Assembly: GCF_018119395.1 (NCBI RefSeq)
Contig: NZ_JAGPWD010000003.1
Span: 178,857 to 242,856, forward strand
DNA: 64,000 nt
Direction of reading: 5' to 3'
Source: Massilia sp. ZL223
Lineage (GTDB): Bacteria > Pseudomonadota > Gammaproteobacteria > Burkholderiales > Burkholderiaceae_D
Shown in pieces: positions 25,782 to 35,555 of this stretch (its first letter is position 1; each line of letters begins with the position of its first letter). A program made the position numbers and the translations under genes. The notes beneath the pieces were generated by a model that made no database searches, was not told the DNA's origin, and saw nothing but the letters and a program-made list of their open reading frames with translations.

Positions 25782-28604
25782 ATGAATGTCCTGAACGTGG
25801 CCGAGCTGTCGTCCGGCCTGACACAATTGCACCGGCCGATTCGTCTGCGTCTTGCTCACCAAGGCGCCATCGTGAAAGACCTCCTGCACATCAAGCACGC
25901 CTATGGCCAGGAGACGATGTGCGGCGGCATTGAATATCGGTTGCTCTGCGTTTCCACACAAGCAGCCTTGCCGTTGAAAGAACTCATTGCGCTGTCAGCG
26001 GAACTCCAGTTTGTGACCGATCGAGGCCATTTGCGTACGGTGTGTGGCATCGTGTCCCAAGCGTTTGCTGGACAAAGCGACGGCGGATTGGCTTCGTATC
26101 AGTTGGTCGTGTCCGACGCGTTGAGCTTGATGGAACAGCGCGTCAACACGCGGATTTTCCGCAATATGAACGAAGTCGACATTTCTGCAGCCCTGGTAGG
26201 TGAGTGGCGCGCCACTAACCCGATTCTCGCCGCGGCATTCGAGGTCGACACCTTGGGCATCAGGGACATTTACCCGCCTCGTGAATTCATCATGCAGCAC
26301 AACGAGTCCGATGCTGCGTTCTTGCGGCGGCTCTGGAAGCGGCAGGGAATTGCCTGGTTTATCCGGCCCGGCCGTCACCGTGTATCGGAAGATACCGCCA
26401 GCCCGGTACATACGCTGGTGCTGTTCGATGCGCCGCTGTCGCTGGCACAAAATGCAGCGGGAACGGTGCGCTTTCATCGGGACGCCGGCACCGAAGCGCG
26501 TGATGCCGTCTTCAACTGGTGCGCTGCGCGGCACCTGAAGGCGGGCAGCCTGACCCGGCAAAGCTGGGACTACCGCCAGGGCCGCATGATGCTTGCGCAA
26601 TCGACCGCGATCATCGAACAGGGAAAGGCCGGGAACCAGTTTGCGTTGAACCTGGACGACCACCAGATCGACGCACCGCATGTCGGGGATGACAGCAATG
26701 ACTACCGCAGGCTGGGCGACCTCCGAATGCAGCGTCTTGAGTATGAGACCAAGTGCTTTTACGGGGAGAGCGGTGTCCGCGACCTGCGTGTCGGTGAATG
26801 GTTTCGACTGGATGGTCATCCGGACATCGACACGCACCGGGGCCAGGAGCGCGAATTCGTGGTGACGGAGCTGTTCTTGGCGGCAGAAGGCAACCTTCCT
26901 AAGGACTTCGACGAGCGGGCGGAGCGGCTGTTTACCGCCAATGCCTGGCGCCAGGGAGTATCGAAAGTCGCCCTCGACCATGCCAGCGGCAAGCGCGATG
27001 TCCGGTACACCAACCGCTTCGCATGTGTCCGGCGCGGCATACCGATCGTGCCGGCTTACGATCCGCGCACCGATCTGCCGTCTGTCCACTTGCAATCGGC
27101 TCTGGTAGTCGGCCCTCCTGGGGAAGAAGTGCATTGCGATGAGCTTGGCCGCATCAAATTGCGGTTCCCCGGCATGCGCGAACAAGACCATCCCGGTGGA
27201 GCGGGCGCCAGCAACACCGATCGGGACTCGGCCTGGGTACGCGTTGCCTCGCATTGGGCCGGCGACGGCTGGGGAAGCAGCAGCCTGCCCCGTGTCGGCG
27301 CTGAGGTCCTGGTGGATTTCCTTGGCGGAGACCCGGACAAGCCCATCGTCGTGGGACGCGTGCACGGTGGCTTGGCGGCTCCCCCGGCGTTCAGCCATGC
27401 GGGTCGGTTGCCCGGCAACCGTTTTGTCGCCGGCATCAAGAGCAAGGAAGTCCAGGGGATGCGCTACAACCAGTTGCGGCTGGATGACACACCCGGGCAG
27501 ATCAGTGCGCAACTGGCCAGTGAACATGGGCACAGCCAATTGAACCTCGGATGGCTGACGCACCCGAGACGAAACGGTGAGGGGCAGGCTCGCGGCGAGG
27601 GCGCGGAATTGCGCAGTGACCAGTCCGTCGTGCTGCGTGCTGCGAAACTGATGTTGTTGACGACCCAGGCAATGCTTGGCGCGACAGGGAAGCAACTGGA
27701 ACGGAAACCGCTGCAAGCCCTGCTCGAAGCATCGCAAGGACTGCTGAAGGAAATGGGGGAGTTCGCGGAGCAGCACCAGGCCATGCCGGTCGACCTGGCG
27801 CCGCATCGTCAGCTGGCGGACGACCTGGCCGATGCGGAGCAAGCTGGCGCGCCGCTGATCGCCCAGTATTCCGAGGGCGGGTTGGTGAACGCATCGCCGA
27901 AGTCGGTCGTCAGCTACAGCGGCCGCCAACAGAATATCGTGGCGCAGCAGCATATCCAGGCCGTTGCCGGACAGCGTGTGAACATCCAGGCCGGCCAGGG
28001 CATGTCGCTGTTCTCGCATCAGGATGGCATGAAGCATATTGCGCGTGCCGGCAAATTGGAGATGCAGGCCCAGCAGGACAGCATCGGCATCGCCGCCGCT
28101 CAGGACGTGAGGATCAGCGCCAGCCAGGGCGACATCGTGATCGCGGCCAAGAAGAGCATTACGCTGTCTTGCGGCGGCGCGTATCTCAAAATCGCCGAGG
28201 GCAACATCGAGCTTGGTTGTAGTGGCGCCTTCACTGTCAAGGCGGGCGTGCACAAGTGGGATGGCCCGGCCGAACAAGAGACGCAGCTGCCGTTCTTCCC
28301 GGCGGCGGACCATACCAACTGGCTGAAGCTCGACCTGGATGGCTACCAGGGGGCGCCGATGGCCGGCGTGCCCTACACCTTGTATTTCGCAAACGGCCAG
28401 CAAAAGCAGGGAACGCTCGACGGCAATGGCATGGCTGAAGAGCGCAACCTGCCGGACACGGTCGACAAGCTCGTCTATCACAACTCACCCTCCGCCAAAG
28501 ACGAACCGCGGCCGGTGGTCGCCGACCTGATGGCCAAGCTCGAACCGCTCATGGCCCAGGAACCGAACATGGTCAATGCGCCCCAGAACCGCGGAGGGAA
28601 GTAA
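25782..28604 (+). CDS. vgrG: Type VI secretion spike protein VgrG
   Basis: About 940 residues. The N-terminal gp27-like module (about 20-400, IKHAYGQETMCGG, DYRQGRMMLAQ), the gp5-like OB fold with WVRVASHWAGDGWGSSSLPRVG and VLVDFLGGDPDKPIVVGRVHG (about 460-560), a DUF2345 beta-prism (about 640-830) and a C-terminal transthyretin-like extension (about 850-905, LDGYQGAPMAGVPYTLYFANG) that typically carries the effector. ATG at 25782 is chosen; an earlier in-frame ATG has no better context. Its stop overlaps the next gene by one base. Confidence 0.93.
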   Translation: MNVLNVAELSSGLTQLHRPIRLRLAHQGAIVKDLLHIKHAYGQETMCGGIEYRLLCVSTQAALPLKELIALSAELQFVTDRGHLRTVCGIVSQAFAGQSDGGLASYQLVVSDALSLMEQRVNTRIFRNMNEVDISAALVGEWRATNPILAAAFEVDTLGIRDIYPPREFIMQHNESDAAFLRRLWKRQGIAWFIRPGRHRVSEDTASPVHTLVLFDAPLSLAQNAAGTVRFHRDAGTEARDAVFNWCAARHLKAGSLTRQSWDYRQGRMMLAQSTAIIEQGKAGNQFALNLDDHQIDAPHVGDDSNDYRRLGDLRMQRLEYETKCFYGESGVRDLRVGEWFRLDGHPDIDTHRGQEREFVVTELFLAAEGNLPKDFDERAERLFTANAWRQGVSKVALDHASGKRDVRYTNRFACVRRGIPIVPAYDPRTDLPSVHLQSALVVGPPGEEVHCDELGRIKLRFPGMREQDHPGGAGASNTDRDSAWVRVASHWAGDGWGSSSLPRVGAEVLVDFLGGDPDKPIVVGRVHGGLAAPPAFSHAGRLPGNRFVAGIKSKEVQGMRYNQLRLDDTPGQISAQLASEHGHSQLNLGWLTHPRRNGEGQARGEGAELRSDQSVVLRAAKLMLLTTQAMLGATGKQLERKPLQALLEASQGLLKEMGEFAEQHQAMPVDLAPHRQLADDLADAEQAGAPLIAQYSEGGLVNASPKSVVSYSGRQQNIVAQQHIQAVAGQRVNIQAGQGMSLFSHQDGMKHIARAGKLEMQAQQDSIGIAAAQDVRISASQGDIVIAAKKSITLSCGGAYLKIAEGNIELGCSGAFTVKAGVHKWDGPAEQETQLPFFPAADHTNWLKLDLDGYQGAPMAGVPYTLYFANGQQKQGTLDGNGMAEERNLPDTVDKLVYHNSPSAKDEPRPVVADLMAKLEPLMAQEPNMVNAPQNRGGK

Positions 28605-30157
28605 TGGCGGACACCGACGAAACCCTCGACGCGCTGAACGAAGTCCACGGGCAGGAAAAGCCGGACGATGTCGGTTTGGGCGAGTGGATCTGGGGCGCGC
28701 TCCAGGGCGACTTCAGTACCGAGCGGTCGGCCGGGCAAATCGGCTTCGACTTGGTCGTATCGCTGATCCCGATTGTAGATACCCTGTGCGACCTGCGCGA
28801 CTTGTGTGCGAATCTCCGAGAGTATCGTAAAGACCCTTCCAACAAGGTCACCTTGTTCTTCATCGCGACAACGGTGGTCGGCTTCACTCCGGAAGTCGGG
28901 ACCGTCGTCAAAGGTGCACTGCGCTTGACTTGGGTCTATTTGAAGCCGCTGATCAAGCATGCGGACGACATCGCCAATGCGAGCAAGCTGGTGGCAGCCG
29001 CCAACCGGGCCTGCGATGCCGCGCTGCCGAAAATCACCGAGTTCCTGCAGTACAACCGCGTGGCGAAATGGGCGACGGATGGGAAGCTGCCGGATATTTA
29101 CCAGTTCGTTTCGAAGACTATTCGTGAGGCGGCGGACAAACTCAGTCCCGCGGTGCTCGGAGGGCTGTTGAACGACAAGTTCAATGACCTGAAGAGCTTG
29201 CTGGAGAGAATACGGCCGATTGTGCCAAGCACGGTTCGTGAGCGGATCGATGATCTCCTGAAGAACATCGAGGCGAAGCGACAAGCGATGAGCGGCGCGA
29301 TCCAGTCATTCACCCAGCCAGTGCGGACCGTGCTGAAGATCTTTGCCAAAAGGCTGGAAGACAAGGCGGTGAAGGTTGAGGTCTATCGAACGAATCGGGG
29401 ATGGATTGCTCCTATCTCCGAAGCGGGGGCAGCCAGGCTGATCAACGCTAAACCGCCGAAATGGGCGAAAAAGCGACCGCGCACAATGAAGTTCCCACCA
29501 CTAAAGCCCCAGGATCTTCGAACGCAAGCATTAGTCAACGCTCACCCGGACCACCCACGGATTCAGGACTGGATGATTGCAACGTTCTCAAAAGCTAAGG
29601 GTGGGATGCGAGCTGACGCGATCAAAGGACCAGCGAAGCTGTATCGTGTCGTGGATCCTTCCAATGAAGGCGCAGGCATCTTTTGGATGACCGAAGCAGA
29701 ATTCAAGGCCATCAAGGACCGGGATGGGTGGCGTAGCCGGTTTGCCGTCAAGCCGGATTGGAACCAGAATGGCTGGGTTGTCGAATATGAGATTAAAGCG
29801 GGTGAATCGTTGCCCGTCTGGCGCGGCCCCGCCGCAAGCCAGAAGCTCGAGGGAACCGACTATTACTTGGAGGGCGGTGGAGAGCAGGTCTTATTCTATC
29901 CAAGTAGCCGAGATGAGATGGTAAAGGCCATGCCGAGAATTGATCGGGTGACTGGCAAGCCTCTTATGGATGGTGCCGGCAATGAGGATCGCCGAGTCGA
30001 CTTTACTGACGTGACCGGTGCGACAGCCCCTACAAAACTTCGTGCCCGAATCACGGACCGACGTATAAAGGGACCGATTGAAACTGGATGGGGCGCGACG
30101 GACTATACACCCCAGGAAGCTCAAAGAATTTTACTTACTGCACCTACCGCATCGTAA
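28604..30157 (+). CDS. Candidate T6SS effector (toxin)
   Basis: 517 residues, starting inside the vgrG stop (TAATG). Residues 1-110 have two hydrophobic stretches (FDLVVSLIPIVDTL and VTLFFIATTVVGFTPEVG), a feature of effectors that reach a membrane. The middle is helical and basic. The C-terminal region (about 345-450) has a toxin-like pattern: LYRVVDPS, FWM, WRSRFAVKPDWNQNGWVVEYEI, VWRGPAASQ and YLEGGGEQVLF. This resembles ADP-ribosyltransferase-like polymorphic toxin domains, with R, an aromatic/Thr position and E as possible catalytic residues, but I cannot confirm the fold. Position after vgrG and before a candidate immunity gene supports an effector. Confidence 0.7.
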   Translation: MADTDETLDALNEVHGQEKPDDVGLGEWIWGALQGDFSTERSAGQIGFDLVVSLIPIVDTLCDLRDLCANLREYRKDPSNKVTLFFIATTVVGFTPEVGTVVKGALRLTWVYLKPLIKHADDIANASKLVAAANRACDAALPKITEFLQYNRVAKWATDGKLPDIYQFVSKTIREAADKLSPAVLGGLLNDKFNDLKSLLERIRPIVPSTVRERIDDLLKNIEAKRQAMSGAIQSFTQPVRTVLKIFAKRLEDKAVKVEVYRTNRGWIAPISEAGAARLINAKPPKWAKKRPRTMKFPPLKPQDLRTQALVNAHPDHPRIQDWMIATFSKAKGGMRADAIKGPAKLYRVVDPSNEGAGIFWMTEAEFKAIKDRDGWRSRFAVKPDWNQNGWVVEYEIKAGESLPVWRGPAASQKLEGTDYYLEGGGEQVLFYPSSRDEMVKAMPRIDRVTGKPLMDGAGNEDRRVDFTDVTGATAPTKLRARITDRRIKGPIETGWGATDYTPQEAQRILLTAPTAS

Positions 30158-30182
30158 CCTATTCGACGAGGAGAACGAATAC

Positions 30183-31172
30183 ATGCGAAATCTAAACTTG
30201 GAGGCCTCCATCTGGAATTTGTTCACGTCGGCTGAATTCTTTGAAGGAGCTGCCCGCGAATGCGATGCGACTATGGAGTGGTTTGGCACTCTCGCTGTCT
30301 CAAGGCAGGTCGTAAATTTTGGTAGAAACAACCAAATTTTTGATAAGTTCAAACAGCGCGCGCGCGACTTTAGACGTGGCGCTGAATTGGCACGGCTGGG
30401 TGACTACGAATTGATGTGGGAAATTTCCGACTGCATTAGAGGTGACATACGAGGCATCATGGAGCAGCCTTTGCATAGCTGGATGACTGCAGCCGAATAC
30501 AACGAATTTAGTAACGTTCGGGTTGATCGATTGGCGGCCTATGCCCGCGTGATCAACAGCGCACTCACCAATGCATTTGCAGGAGCAGGGAGTTTCTTCG
30601 AGCTGGATCCCCTTGATCCCGAGTGGGCTGAACGACGGAATGATGATGATGGCTTTCCAGGTGAGGAGATTGTAGGAGTATATAACCGGAGTTTTACTTG
30701 GTTTAACGAACCGCTGTTTCCCAAACTCCCCGATCCACTCCTGGAGTATGTAATCGACAGGTCGATCACATGCCGGACCGGAGAAGAGGTGCCGTGGACG
30801 GGTGTCTGGTACCCCGGCACGGGCTTGGCCCACCATAGCCTTACCTTCGCCATCAGGGGATTGAGAATGCAACCTGTATATCAGTTTATAAAGACGGCAG
30901 AGGAACGCGGACCTTACCCTGGCGGCGGAAATTACTTCACCCCTGAGACACTTGCAGTGGCAACGGAATGGCACCCGGTCATTCTCTCTAACCGTCAAGC
31001 TAAGAACGATGGCGACCTGCGAGCCAAGGCAGGGGAACCCTGCCCGAAAGCAGGTGTCTGGCAACCGCTGGACGTTGATGCACTGCCGCGAACCTATCAG
31101 GCAGGCGAATCGATGGCCAACCTCGGATCCGCATATGGCTTGACCGTTTGGCGTTGGCTGGCTGATCGATAG
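30183..31172 (+). CDS. Candidate immunity protein
   Basis: 329 residues, no signal peptide or membrane segment, so cytosolic. Rich in aromatic residues, with AGEPCPKAGVW and YQAGESMANLGSAYG near the C-terminus, a pattern I recall from the Imm71/Imm72 group of immunity proteins. GAGGAG lies 8-13 bases before the ATG at 30183. A longer open frame runs into the toxin gene but lacks a ribosome binding site. Its base composition (near 50% G+C by sample counts) is the lowest of the island. Role by position: it would neutralise the toxin encoded upstream. Confidence 0.65.
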   Translation: MRNLNLEASIWNLFTSAEFFEGAARECDATMEWFGTLAVSRQVVNFGRNNQIFDKFKQRARDFRRGAELARLGDYELMWEISDCIRGDIRGIMEQPLHSWMTAAEYNEFSNVRVDRLAAYARVINSALTNAFAGAGSFFELDPLDPEWAERRNDDDGFPGEEIVGVYNRSFTWFNEPLFPKLPDPLLEYVIDRSITCRTGEEVPWTGVWYPGTGLAHHSLTFAIRGLRMQPVYQFIKTAEERGPYPGGGNYFTPETLAVATEWHPVILSNRQAKNDGDLRAKAGEPCPKAGVWQPLDVDALPRTYQAGESMANLGSAYGLTVWRWLADR

Positions 31173-31231
31173 ATTCGGGCTGCCCACCCGCCCAAGCGAA
31201 CAGCTTTTTATGACGACTGTGGAGGATGACC

Positions 31232-31495
31232 ATGAAAGGTGTAATCCGACTTGGTGACTCGACCAGCCACGGCGGCAAGGTGATCGCCGCCTCCGGCACC
31301 GCGTTTGTCCACGGTATCGCGGTAGCCCGCAAGGGGGATGCGTGCGTTTGTCCGATCAACGGCCACTCGCCGTGCGTGATCGCCGAAGGGGATCCGATGG
31401 TGCTTGTCGAAGGGATTCCGGTGGCTTTCCAAGGACACAAGACGTCGTGCGGTGCAACGCTTACCTCTTCCGTCGCGACATCAGGAAAGGTTTGA
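31232..31495 (+). CDS. PAAR-domain spike-tip protein
   Basis: 87 residues, a single PAAR repeat domain: GVIRLGDSTSHGGKVIAASG, CPINGHSPCVIAEGDP and HKTSCGATL supply the His/Cys zinc ligands. It would cap the VgrG trimer and sharpen the T6SS spike. An ATG two codons earlier (31226) directly abuts GGAGG, so 31232, six bases downstream of it, is the likely start. Confidence 0.92.
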   Translation: MKGVIRLGDSTSHGGKVIAASGTAFVHGIAVARKGDACVCPINGHSPCVIAEGDPMVLVEGIPVAFQGHKTSCGATLTSSVATSGKV

Positions 31496-31573
31496 CCGAC
31501 CGAGGCGAGTTCGACTCTTCAAGATTCTTTTGCTAAGTATTGTTGCCGCTACTTTCTAACTTGTTTGAGCTTT

Positions 31574-31615
31574 TTGATCTAGGTCAAAAATTTTGTGAAT
31601 GTCGCTCAGTAGAAT
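31574..31615 (+). promoter_or_regulatory. FNR-type promoter of the aerotaxis receptor gene
   Basis: TTGAT-CTAG-GTCAA (31574-31587) matches FNR at 9 of 10 positions. TAGAAT (31610-31615) is a good -10; a start at 31622 puts the site centre at -41.5, the class II position. Confidence 0.7.
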
Positions 31616-31660
31616 GCAAACCTTGGAATTTTGCCATTCGGCAACACAAGGAGAAGTGTC

Positions 31661-33289
31661 GTGCGTAACAACCAGCCGGTCACCGGCATCGAGTACCTGT
31701 TGAAAGAGGGCCAGTCCATCGTGTCGAAGACCGACACCAAGGGCCGCATCACCTACGTGAACCCGAGCTTTGTCGAGGTCAGCGGCTTCGACGAGTCTGA
31801 ATTGCTGGGCAAGGCCCATAACGTGGTGCGCCACCCGGACATGCCCCCGGAAGCCTTCGCCGACCTGTGGCGGACCCTGCAGGCAGGCGAGCCGTGGACC
31901 GGGCTGGTCAAGAACCGCCGCAAGAACGGCGACTTCTACTGGGTAGTGGCGAACGTGGTGCCGGTCAAGGAAGCCGGCCGGGTCACCGGCTACATGTCGG
32001 TGCGCACCGCGCCAACGCGCGAGCAGGTGCGCGCCGCCGAGGAGCTGTACCGCAAGATCCGCAGCGGCGAAGCGAAGCACCTGGTGATCGTGCGCGGCCA
32101 GGCCGTGCGCGCCGGCTGGCGCAGGAAAGTGGCGGCCCTGCGCGAACTGCCGCTCACGCGCCGCCTGGGCCTGATGATGTCGGCCCAGGCCGCGCTGATG
32201 GCCGGCCTTGGCGCCACGTCCGACAGCGGCGCCTGGCAGGCGCTGGCCGCCCTCGGCACGGCGGCTACCCTGGCCGCATGGGCGGACCTGCACCGCTCCA
32301 TCGCCCGTCCGCTGAGCCAGGCCACCAGCGCCGTCTACGCGCTGGCCGGCGGCGACCTGGCCACCAGCTGCGACATTGAGGGCAGCGGCGGCAACGGCGA
32401 GATCGGCCGCCTGCAGCTAGCCCTGCGCCAGCTGAACATCAACCTGAAAGCCATCGTCGGCGACGTGCGCCGCAACGTCGGTTCGATCGAGCACGCCACC
32501 CGCGCCATCGCCGCCGGCAACAGCGACCTGGCCGGGCGCACCGAGGCGCAGGCGGCCAGCCTGGAGCAGACTGCCGGCAGCCTGGGCCAGATCGCCGCGG
32601 CCGCAGGCCAGAACACCGAGAACGCGGTGCGCGCCGACCAGCTGGTGGTGGGCGCCACCACCGTGGCCGGACGCGGCGGCGACGCCGTCGAGCGGGTCGG
32701 CAATACCATGGGGCGGATCAGCGAGTCCTCGACCCGCATCGCCGACATCATCGGCCTGATCGACGGCATCGCCTTCCAGACCAATATCCTGGCCCTGAAC
32801 GCCGCCGTCGAAGCGGCGCGGGCAGGGGAGCAGGGGCGCGGCTTCGCCGTCGTCGCCGGCGAGGTGCGCAGCCTGGCCCAGCGTTCGGCCGCCGCCGCCA
32901 AGGAAATCAAGGCCCTGATCGAGACCTCGGGCCAGCACGTCGAGCAGGGCAACGCCCTGGTGGGCGACGCCGGCCAGACCATGCGCGAGGTGGTCGCCTC
33001 GGTGCGCGACGCCGCCGCCATCATGCACGCCATTACCGCCGCCAGCCGCGAACAGGGCGAAGGCATCGCCCAGGTGAATGCCGCCATGGCCCAGCTGGAC
33101 AGCATCACGCGCCAGAACGCCACCCTGGTCGAGGAATCGGCCGTGGCCTCCGGCAGCGTCGCCGACGAGGCTGCACAGCTGGTCCAGGCCCTCTCCGTGT
33201 TCAAGTTCGATGACGGAATGCGCATGCCCGTACGGCAGTCTCGGCCGTATTTGATGCAAGTCAAGGATTTGGCCGAAGCAGATCAATAA
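31661..33289 (+). CDS. aer: PAS-containing chemotaxis receptor, Aer-like
   Basis: 542 residues. Order: PAS domain (about 10-115, [14 protein letters not shown] and [17 protein letters not shown], the Aer-type FAD-binding form), membrane segments (about 170-205), HAMP, and a methyl-accepting domain with the hairpin tip [26 protein letters not shown] split around residues 365-390. It senses redox state through FAD and signals to CheA/CheW. GTG start at 31661 with AAGGAGAAG upstream. FNR-type promoter; E. coli aer is also FNR-regulated. Confidence 0.92.
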   Translation: MRNNQPVTGIEYLLKEGQSIVSKTDTKGRITYVNPSFVEVSGFDESELLGKAHNVVRHPDMPPEAFADLWRTLQAGEPWTGLVKNRRKNGDFYWVVANVVPVKEAGRVTGYMSVRTAPTREQVRAAEELYRKIRSGEAKHLVIVRGQAVRAGWRRKVAALRELPLTRRLGLMMSAQAALMAGLGATSDSGAWQALAALGTAATLAAWADLHRSIARPLSQATSAVYALAGGDLATSCDIEGSGGNGEIGRLQLALRQLNINLKAIVGDVRRNVGSIEHATRAIAAGNSDLAGRTEAQAASLEQTAGSLGQIAAAAGQNTENAVRADQLVVGATTVAGRGGDAVERVGNTMGRISESSTRIADIIGLIDGIAFQTNILALNAAVEAARAGEQGRGFAVVAGEVRSLAQRSAAAAKEIKALIETSGQHVEQGNALVGDAGQTMREVVASVRDAAAIMHAITAASREQGEGIAQVNAAMAQLDSITRQNATLVEESAVASGSVADEAAQLVQALSVFKFDDGMRMPVRQSRPYLMQVKDLAEADQ

Positions 33290-33307
33290 ACTGCAAGCTG
33301 ATCGTGT

Positions 33308-33329
33308 CGCATTGCATTTCCGCAATGCG
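33308..33329 (+). other. Stem-loop between aer and hemN
   Basis: CGCATTGC-ATTTCC-GCAATGCG forms an 8-bp stem with a 6-base loop, 19 bp after the aer stop. There is no T-run directly after it. Could be a weak terminator or processing site, or an operator for hemN. Confidence 0.4.
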
Positions 33330-33352
33330 GCCAGCAGCTGGAGTTTATTGTC

Positions 33353-34789
33353 ATGCTCGTTGAAGCGCTTCCGTCTTCGGCCCCCTCGGCCCCACTCGTA
33401 TTCACTCCCAGCGTCGAATTCGACGCTGACCTGCTCGGCCGGCTCAGCAAGTCCGGCCCGCGCTACACCTCCTACCCGACCGCCGACCGCTTCGGCGCCG
33501 AATTCGGCTACCGCGACTACCTGCACGCTGTCGCCGGCGTGCGCACCCGCGGCAGCAAGCGTCCGCTCTCGCTCTACCTGCACATTCCGTTCTGCGACAC
33601 GGTGTGCTACTACTGCGCCTGCAACAAGATCGTCACCAAGCGCCGCGACAAGGCTGCGCTCTACCTGTCCTACCTGAAGCGCGAGATCGAGATGCAGGGC
33701 CTGCTGTTCGCCGGCATGAACGAGGTCGAGCAGCTGCACTTCGGCGGCGGCACCCCGACTTATCTCTCCGACGAGCAGATGGGCGACCTGATGGCACACC
33801 TGCGCCGCAGCTTCCGCTTCGCGCCCGACGAAAGCGGCGAATACTCGATCGAAGTCGATCCGCGCACCGTTTCGGCCGAGCGCGTGCACAGCCTGCGCCG
33901 CCAGGGTTTCAACCGCATCAGCCTGGGCGTGCAGGACTTCGACCCGGACGTGCAGCAGGCCGTCAACCGCGTCCAGCCCGAGCATGAAACGCGGGCCGTG
34001 ATCGACGCGGCGCGCGCGGCGGGCTTTCGTTCGGTGAGCATCGACCTGATCTACGGCCTGCCAAAACAGACCCTGGACAGCATGCGCCAGACCCTGGACA
34101 AGGTGGTCGCCGCCGACCCTGACCGCATCTCGGTCTACCACTACGCCCACATGCCGCACCTGTTCAAGCCGCAGCGCCGCATCAACGCGGCCGACATGCC
34201 GGACAGCGACACCAAGCTGCGGATGCTCCAGTTATGCATCGAACACCTGGGCGCGGCCGGCTATGTCTATATCGGCATGGACCATTTCGCCAAGCCGGGC
34301 GACGACCTGGCCGTGGCCCAGCGCCAGGGCCGCCTGCACCGCAATTTCCAGGGCTACTCGACCCATGCCGATACCGACCTGGTGTCCTGCGGCGTGTCGA
34401 GCATCAGCGCGGTGGGCGCCACCTATAGCCAGAACGTCAAGACCCTGGACGAGTATTACGACGCCATCGACGCCAACGAGCTGCCGGTGGCGCGCGGCGC
34501 CCGCCTGTCGATGGACGACCTGCTGCGCCGCGCCATCATCCAGAAGCTGATGTGCCAGTTCGAGCTCTCGGTGCCCGCCATCGAGCAGGCCTTTCCCATC
34601 GTGTTCGCGCAGTACTTCGCCAACGAGCTGGCCCAGCTGCGCCAGCTCGAGCGCGACGGCCTGGTGACGCTGGGGCCGGAATGGCTGAGCGTCACGATGA
34701 AAGGGCGCCTCCTGATCCGCAACGTGTGCATGGTGTTCGACCGCTACCTGGCGGAACGCACCGGCCCGCGCCATTCGCAAACCATCTGA
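33353..34789 (+). CDS. hemN: Oxygen-independent coproporphyrinogen III oxidase
   Basis: 478 residues, a radical SAM enzyme. The 4Fe-4S triad is C81, C85 and C88 in FCDTVCYYCAC; SAM-binding GGGTPTYLS follows. It decarboxylates coproporphyrinogen III to protoporphyrinogen IX without oxygen, so heme can be made anaerobically. It sits between aer and the cbb3 assembly genes, a common grouping in the FNR/Anr regulon. The HemN C-terminal domain (about 330-460) is present, distinguishing it from HemW. Confidence 0.96.
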   Translation: MLVEALPSSAPSAPLVFTPSVEFDADLLGRLSKSGPRYTSYPTADRFGAEFGYRDYLHAVAGVRTRGSKRPLSLYLHIPFCDTVCYYCACNKIVTKRRDKAALYLSYLKREIEMQGLLFAGMNEVEQLHFGGGTPTYLSDEQMGDLMAHLRRSFRFAPDESGEYSIEVDPRTVSAERVHSLRRQGFNRISLGVQDFDPDVQQAVNRVQPEHETRAVIDAARAAGFRSVSIDLIYGLPKQTLDSMRQTLDKVVAADPDRISVYHYAHMPHLFKPQRRINAADMPDSDTKLRMLQLCIEHLGAAGYVYIGMDHFAKPGDDLAVAQRQGRLHRNFQGYSTHADTDLVSCGVSSISAVGATYSQNVKTLDEYYDAIDANELPVARGARLSMDDLLRRAIIQKLMCQFELSVPAIEQAFPIVFAQYFANELAQLRQLERDGLVTLGPEWLSVTMKGRLLIRNVCMVFDRYLAERTGPRHSQTI

Positions 34790-34799
34790 GGCCGCCTAC

Positions 34800-35555
34800 A
34801 TGCCAGGTATCGCCCTGTTTCCCGTGTTTCTGGTCGGCCTGCTGGGCAGCGTCCACTGCGCCGCCATGTGCGGCGGCATCGTCGGCGCGCTGTCGGTCGG
34901 CGGCGTCCGTCCATCCCTGCCTGCCGCGCCGGCCTTCCCGGTACCGGTGCGCACGGTGACGGCCACGCCCGCCGCCAACGTCGTGGCCTACAACACAGGA
35001 CGCATCGCCAGCTACATGGCGGCGGGGGCGCTGGCGGGCGGGGCGGCCGGGTTCGCGGCGCTGCCCGGCCTGCAGGAGGCCGCCTACTGGGCGGCCAACC
35101 TGATGCTGGTGGCGCTCGGCCTGTTCCTGATGGATGCCTGGCGCGGCCTGGCGCGGCTGGAGCAGGGCGGCCAGGCGCTGTGGCGGCATGTGCGCCCGCT
35201 GCTGCGCCGGGTCGGACCGCCATCCACGCCAGGGCGCATGCTGGCCGCCGGCGCCCTGTGGGGCTGGCTGCCCTGCGGGATGGTCTACAGCGTGCTGGTG
35301 ACAGCCATGCTGTCCGGCTCCGCGCTGGACGGTGCGGCGGTGATGCTGGCCTTTGGCTTGGGCACCTTGCCCATGCTCGCCGCGCTCGGCCTGGCGGGCC
35401 AGCGCCTGCGCGGCCTGCTGCGGATGGGCCGCGTGCGCCTGCTGTGCGGTCTGGCCATCGCCGGCTTCGGCCTGGCCGGCCTCGCGCGCGCCGCCGGCGG
35501 CCTGCCGGAGAGCTGGGTCCATCTGGTGTGCTTCGGCACGGGGAGCGCGGCATGA
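34800..35555 (+). CDS. Membrane protein, sulfite exporter TauE/SafE (DsbD_2) family
   Basis: 251 residues with about six membrane segments. N-terminal VFLVGLLGSVHCAAMCGGIVGAL and GALWGWLPCGMVYSVL carry conserved cysteines of the DsbD_2-like family. It starts 11 bases after hemN and its stop overlaps ccoI (ATGA). In this location such proteins are thought to help copper or thiol handling for cbb3 assembly; that role is not shown by the sequence. Confidence 0.85.
   Translation: MPGIALFPVFLVGLLGSVHCAAMCGGIVGALSVGGVRPSLPAAPAFPVPVRTVTATPAANVVAYNTGRIASYMAAGALAGGAAGFAALPGLQEAAYWAANLMLVALGLFLMDAWRGLARLEQGGQALWRHVRPLLRRVGPPSTPGRMLAAGALWGWLPCGMVYSVLVTAMLSGSALDGAAVMLAFGLGTLPMLAALGLAGQRLRGLLRMGRVRLLCGLAIAGFGLAGLARAAGGLPESWVHLVCFGTGSAA

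Larger units (their letters stand above)
25782..31495 (+). other. Orphan type VI secretion cargo island (vgrG-toxin-immunity-PAAR)
   Basis: Four same-strand genes form a cargo module without any structural T6SS genes nearby. G+C falls in the middle: hand counts of 60-base samples give 45% and 57% in the immunity gene and 53% in the toxin C-terminal region, against a far more G+C-rich flank. Codons such as TTA, ATA and AGA appear here but are rare elsewhere in the window. This suggests horizontal acquisition, with no transposase or repeat seen at either end. Confidence 0.7.

Noticed and set aside
33308..33329. FNR box before hemN
   Set aside because: The inverted repeat there (CGCATTGC/GCAATGCG) does not fit TTGAT-N4-ATCAA; hemN may instead be read from the aer promoter.
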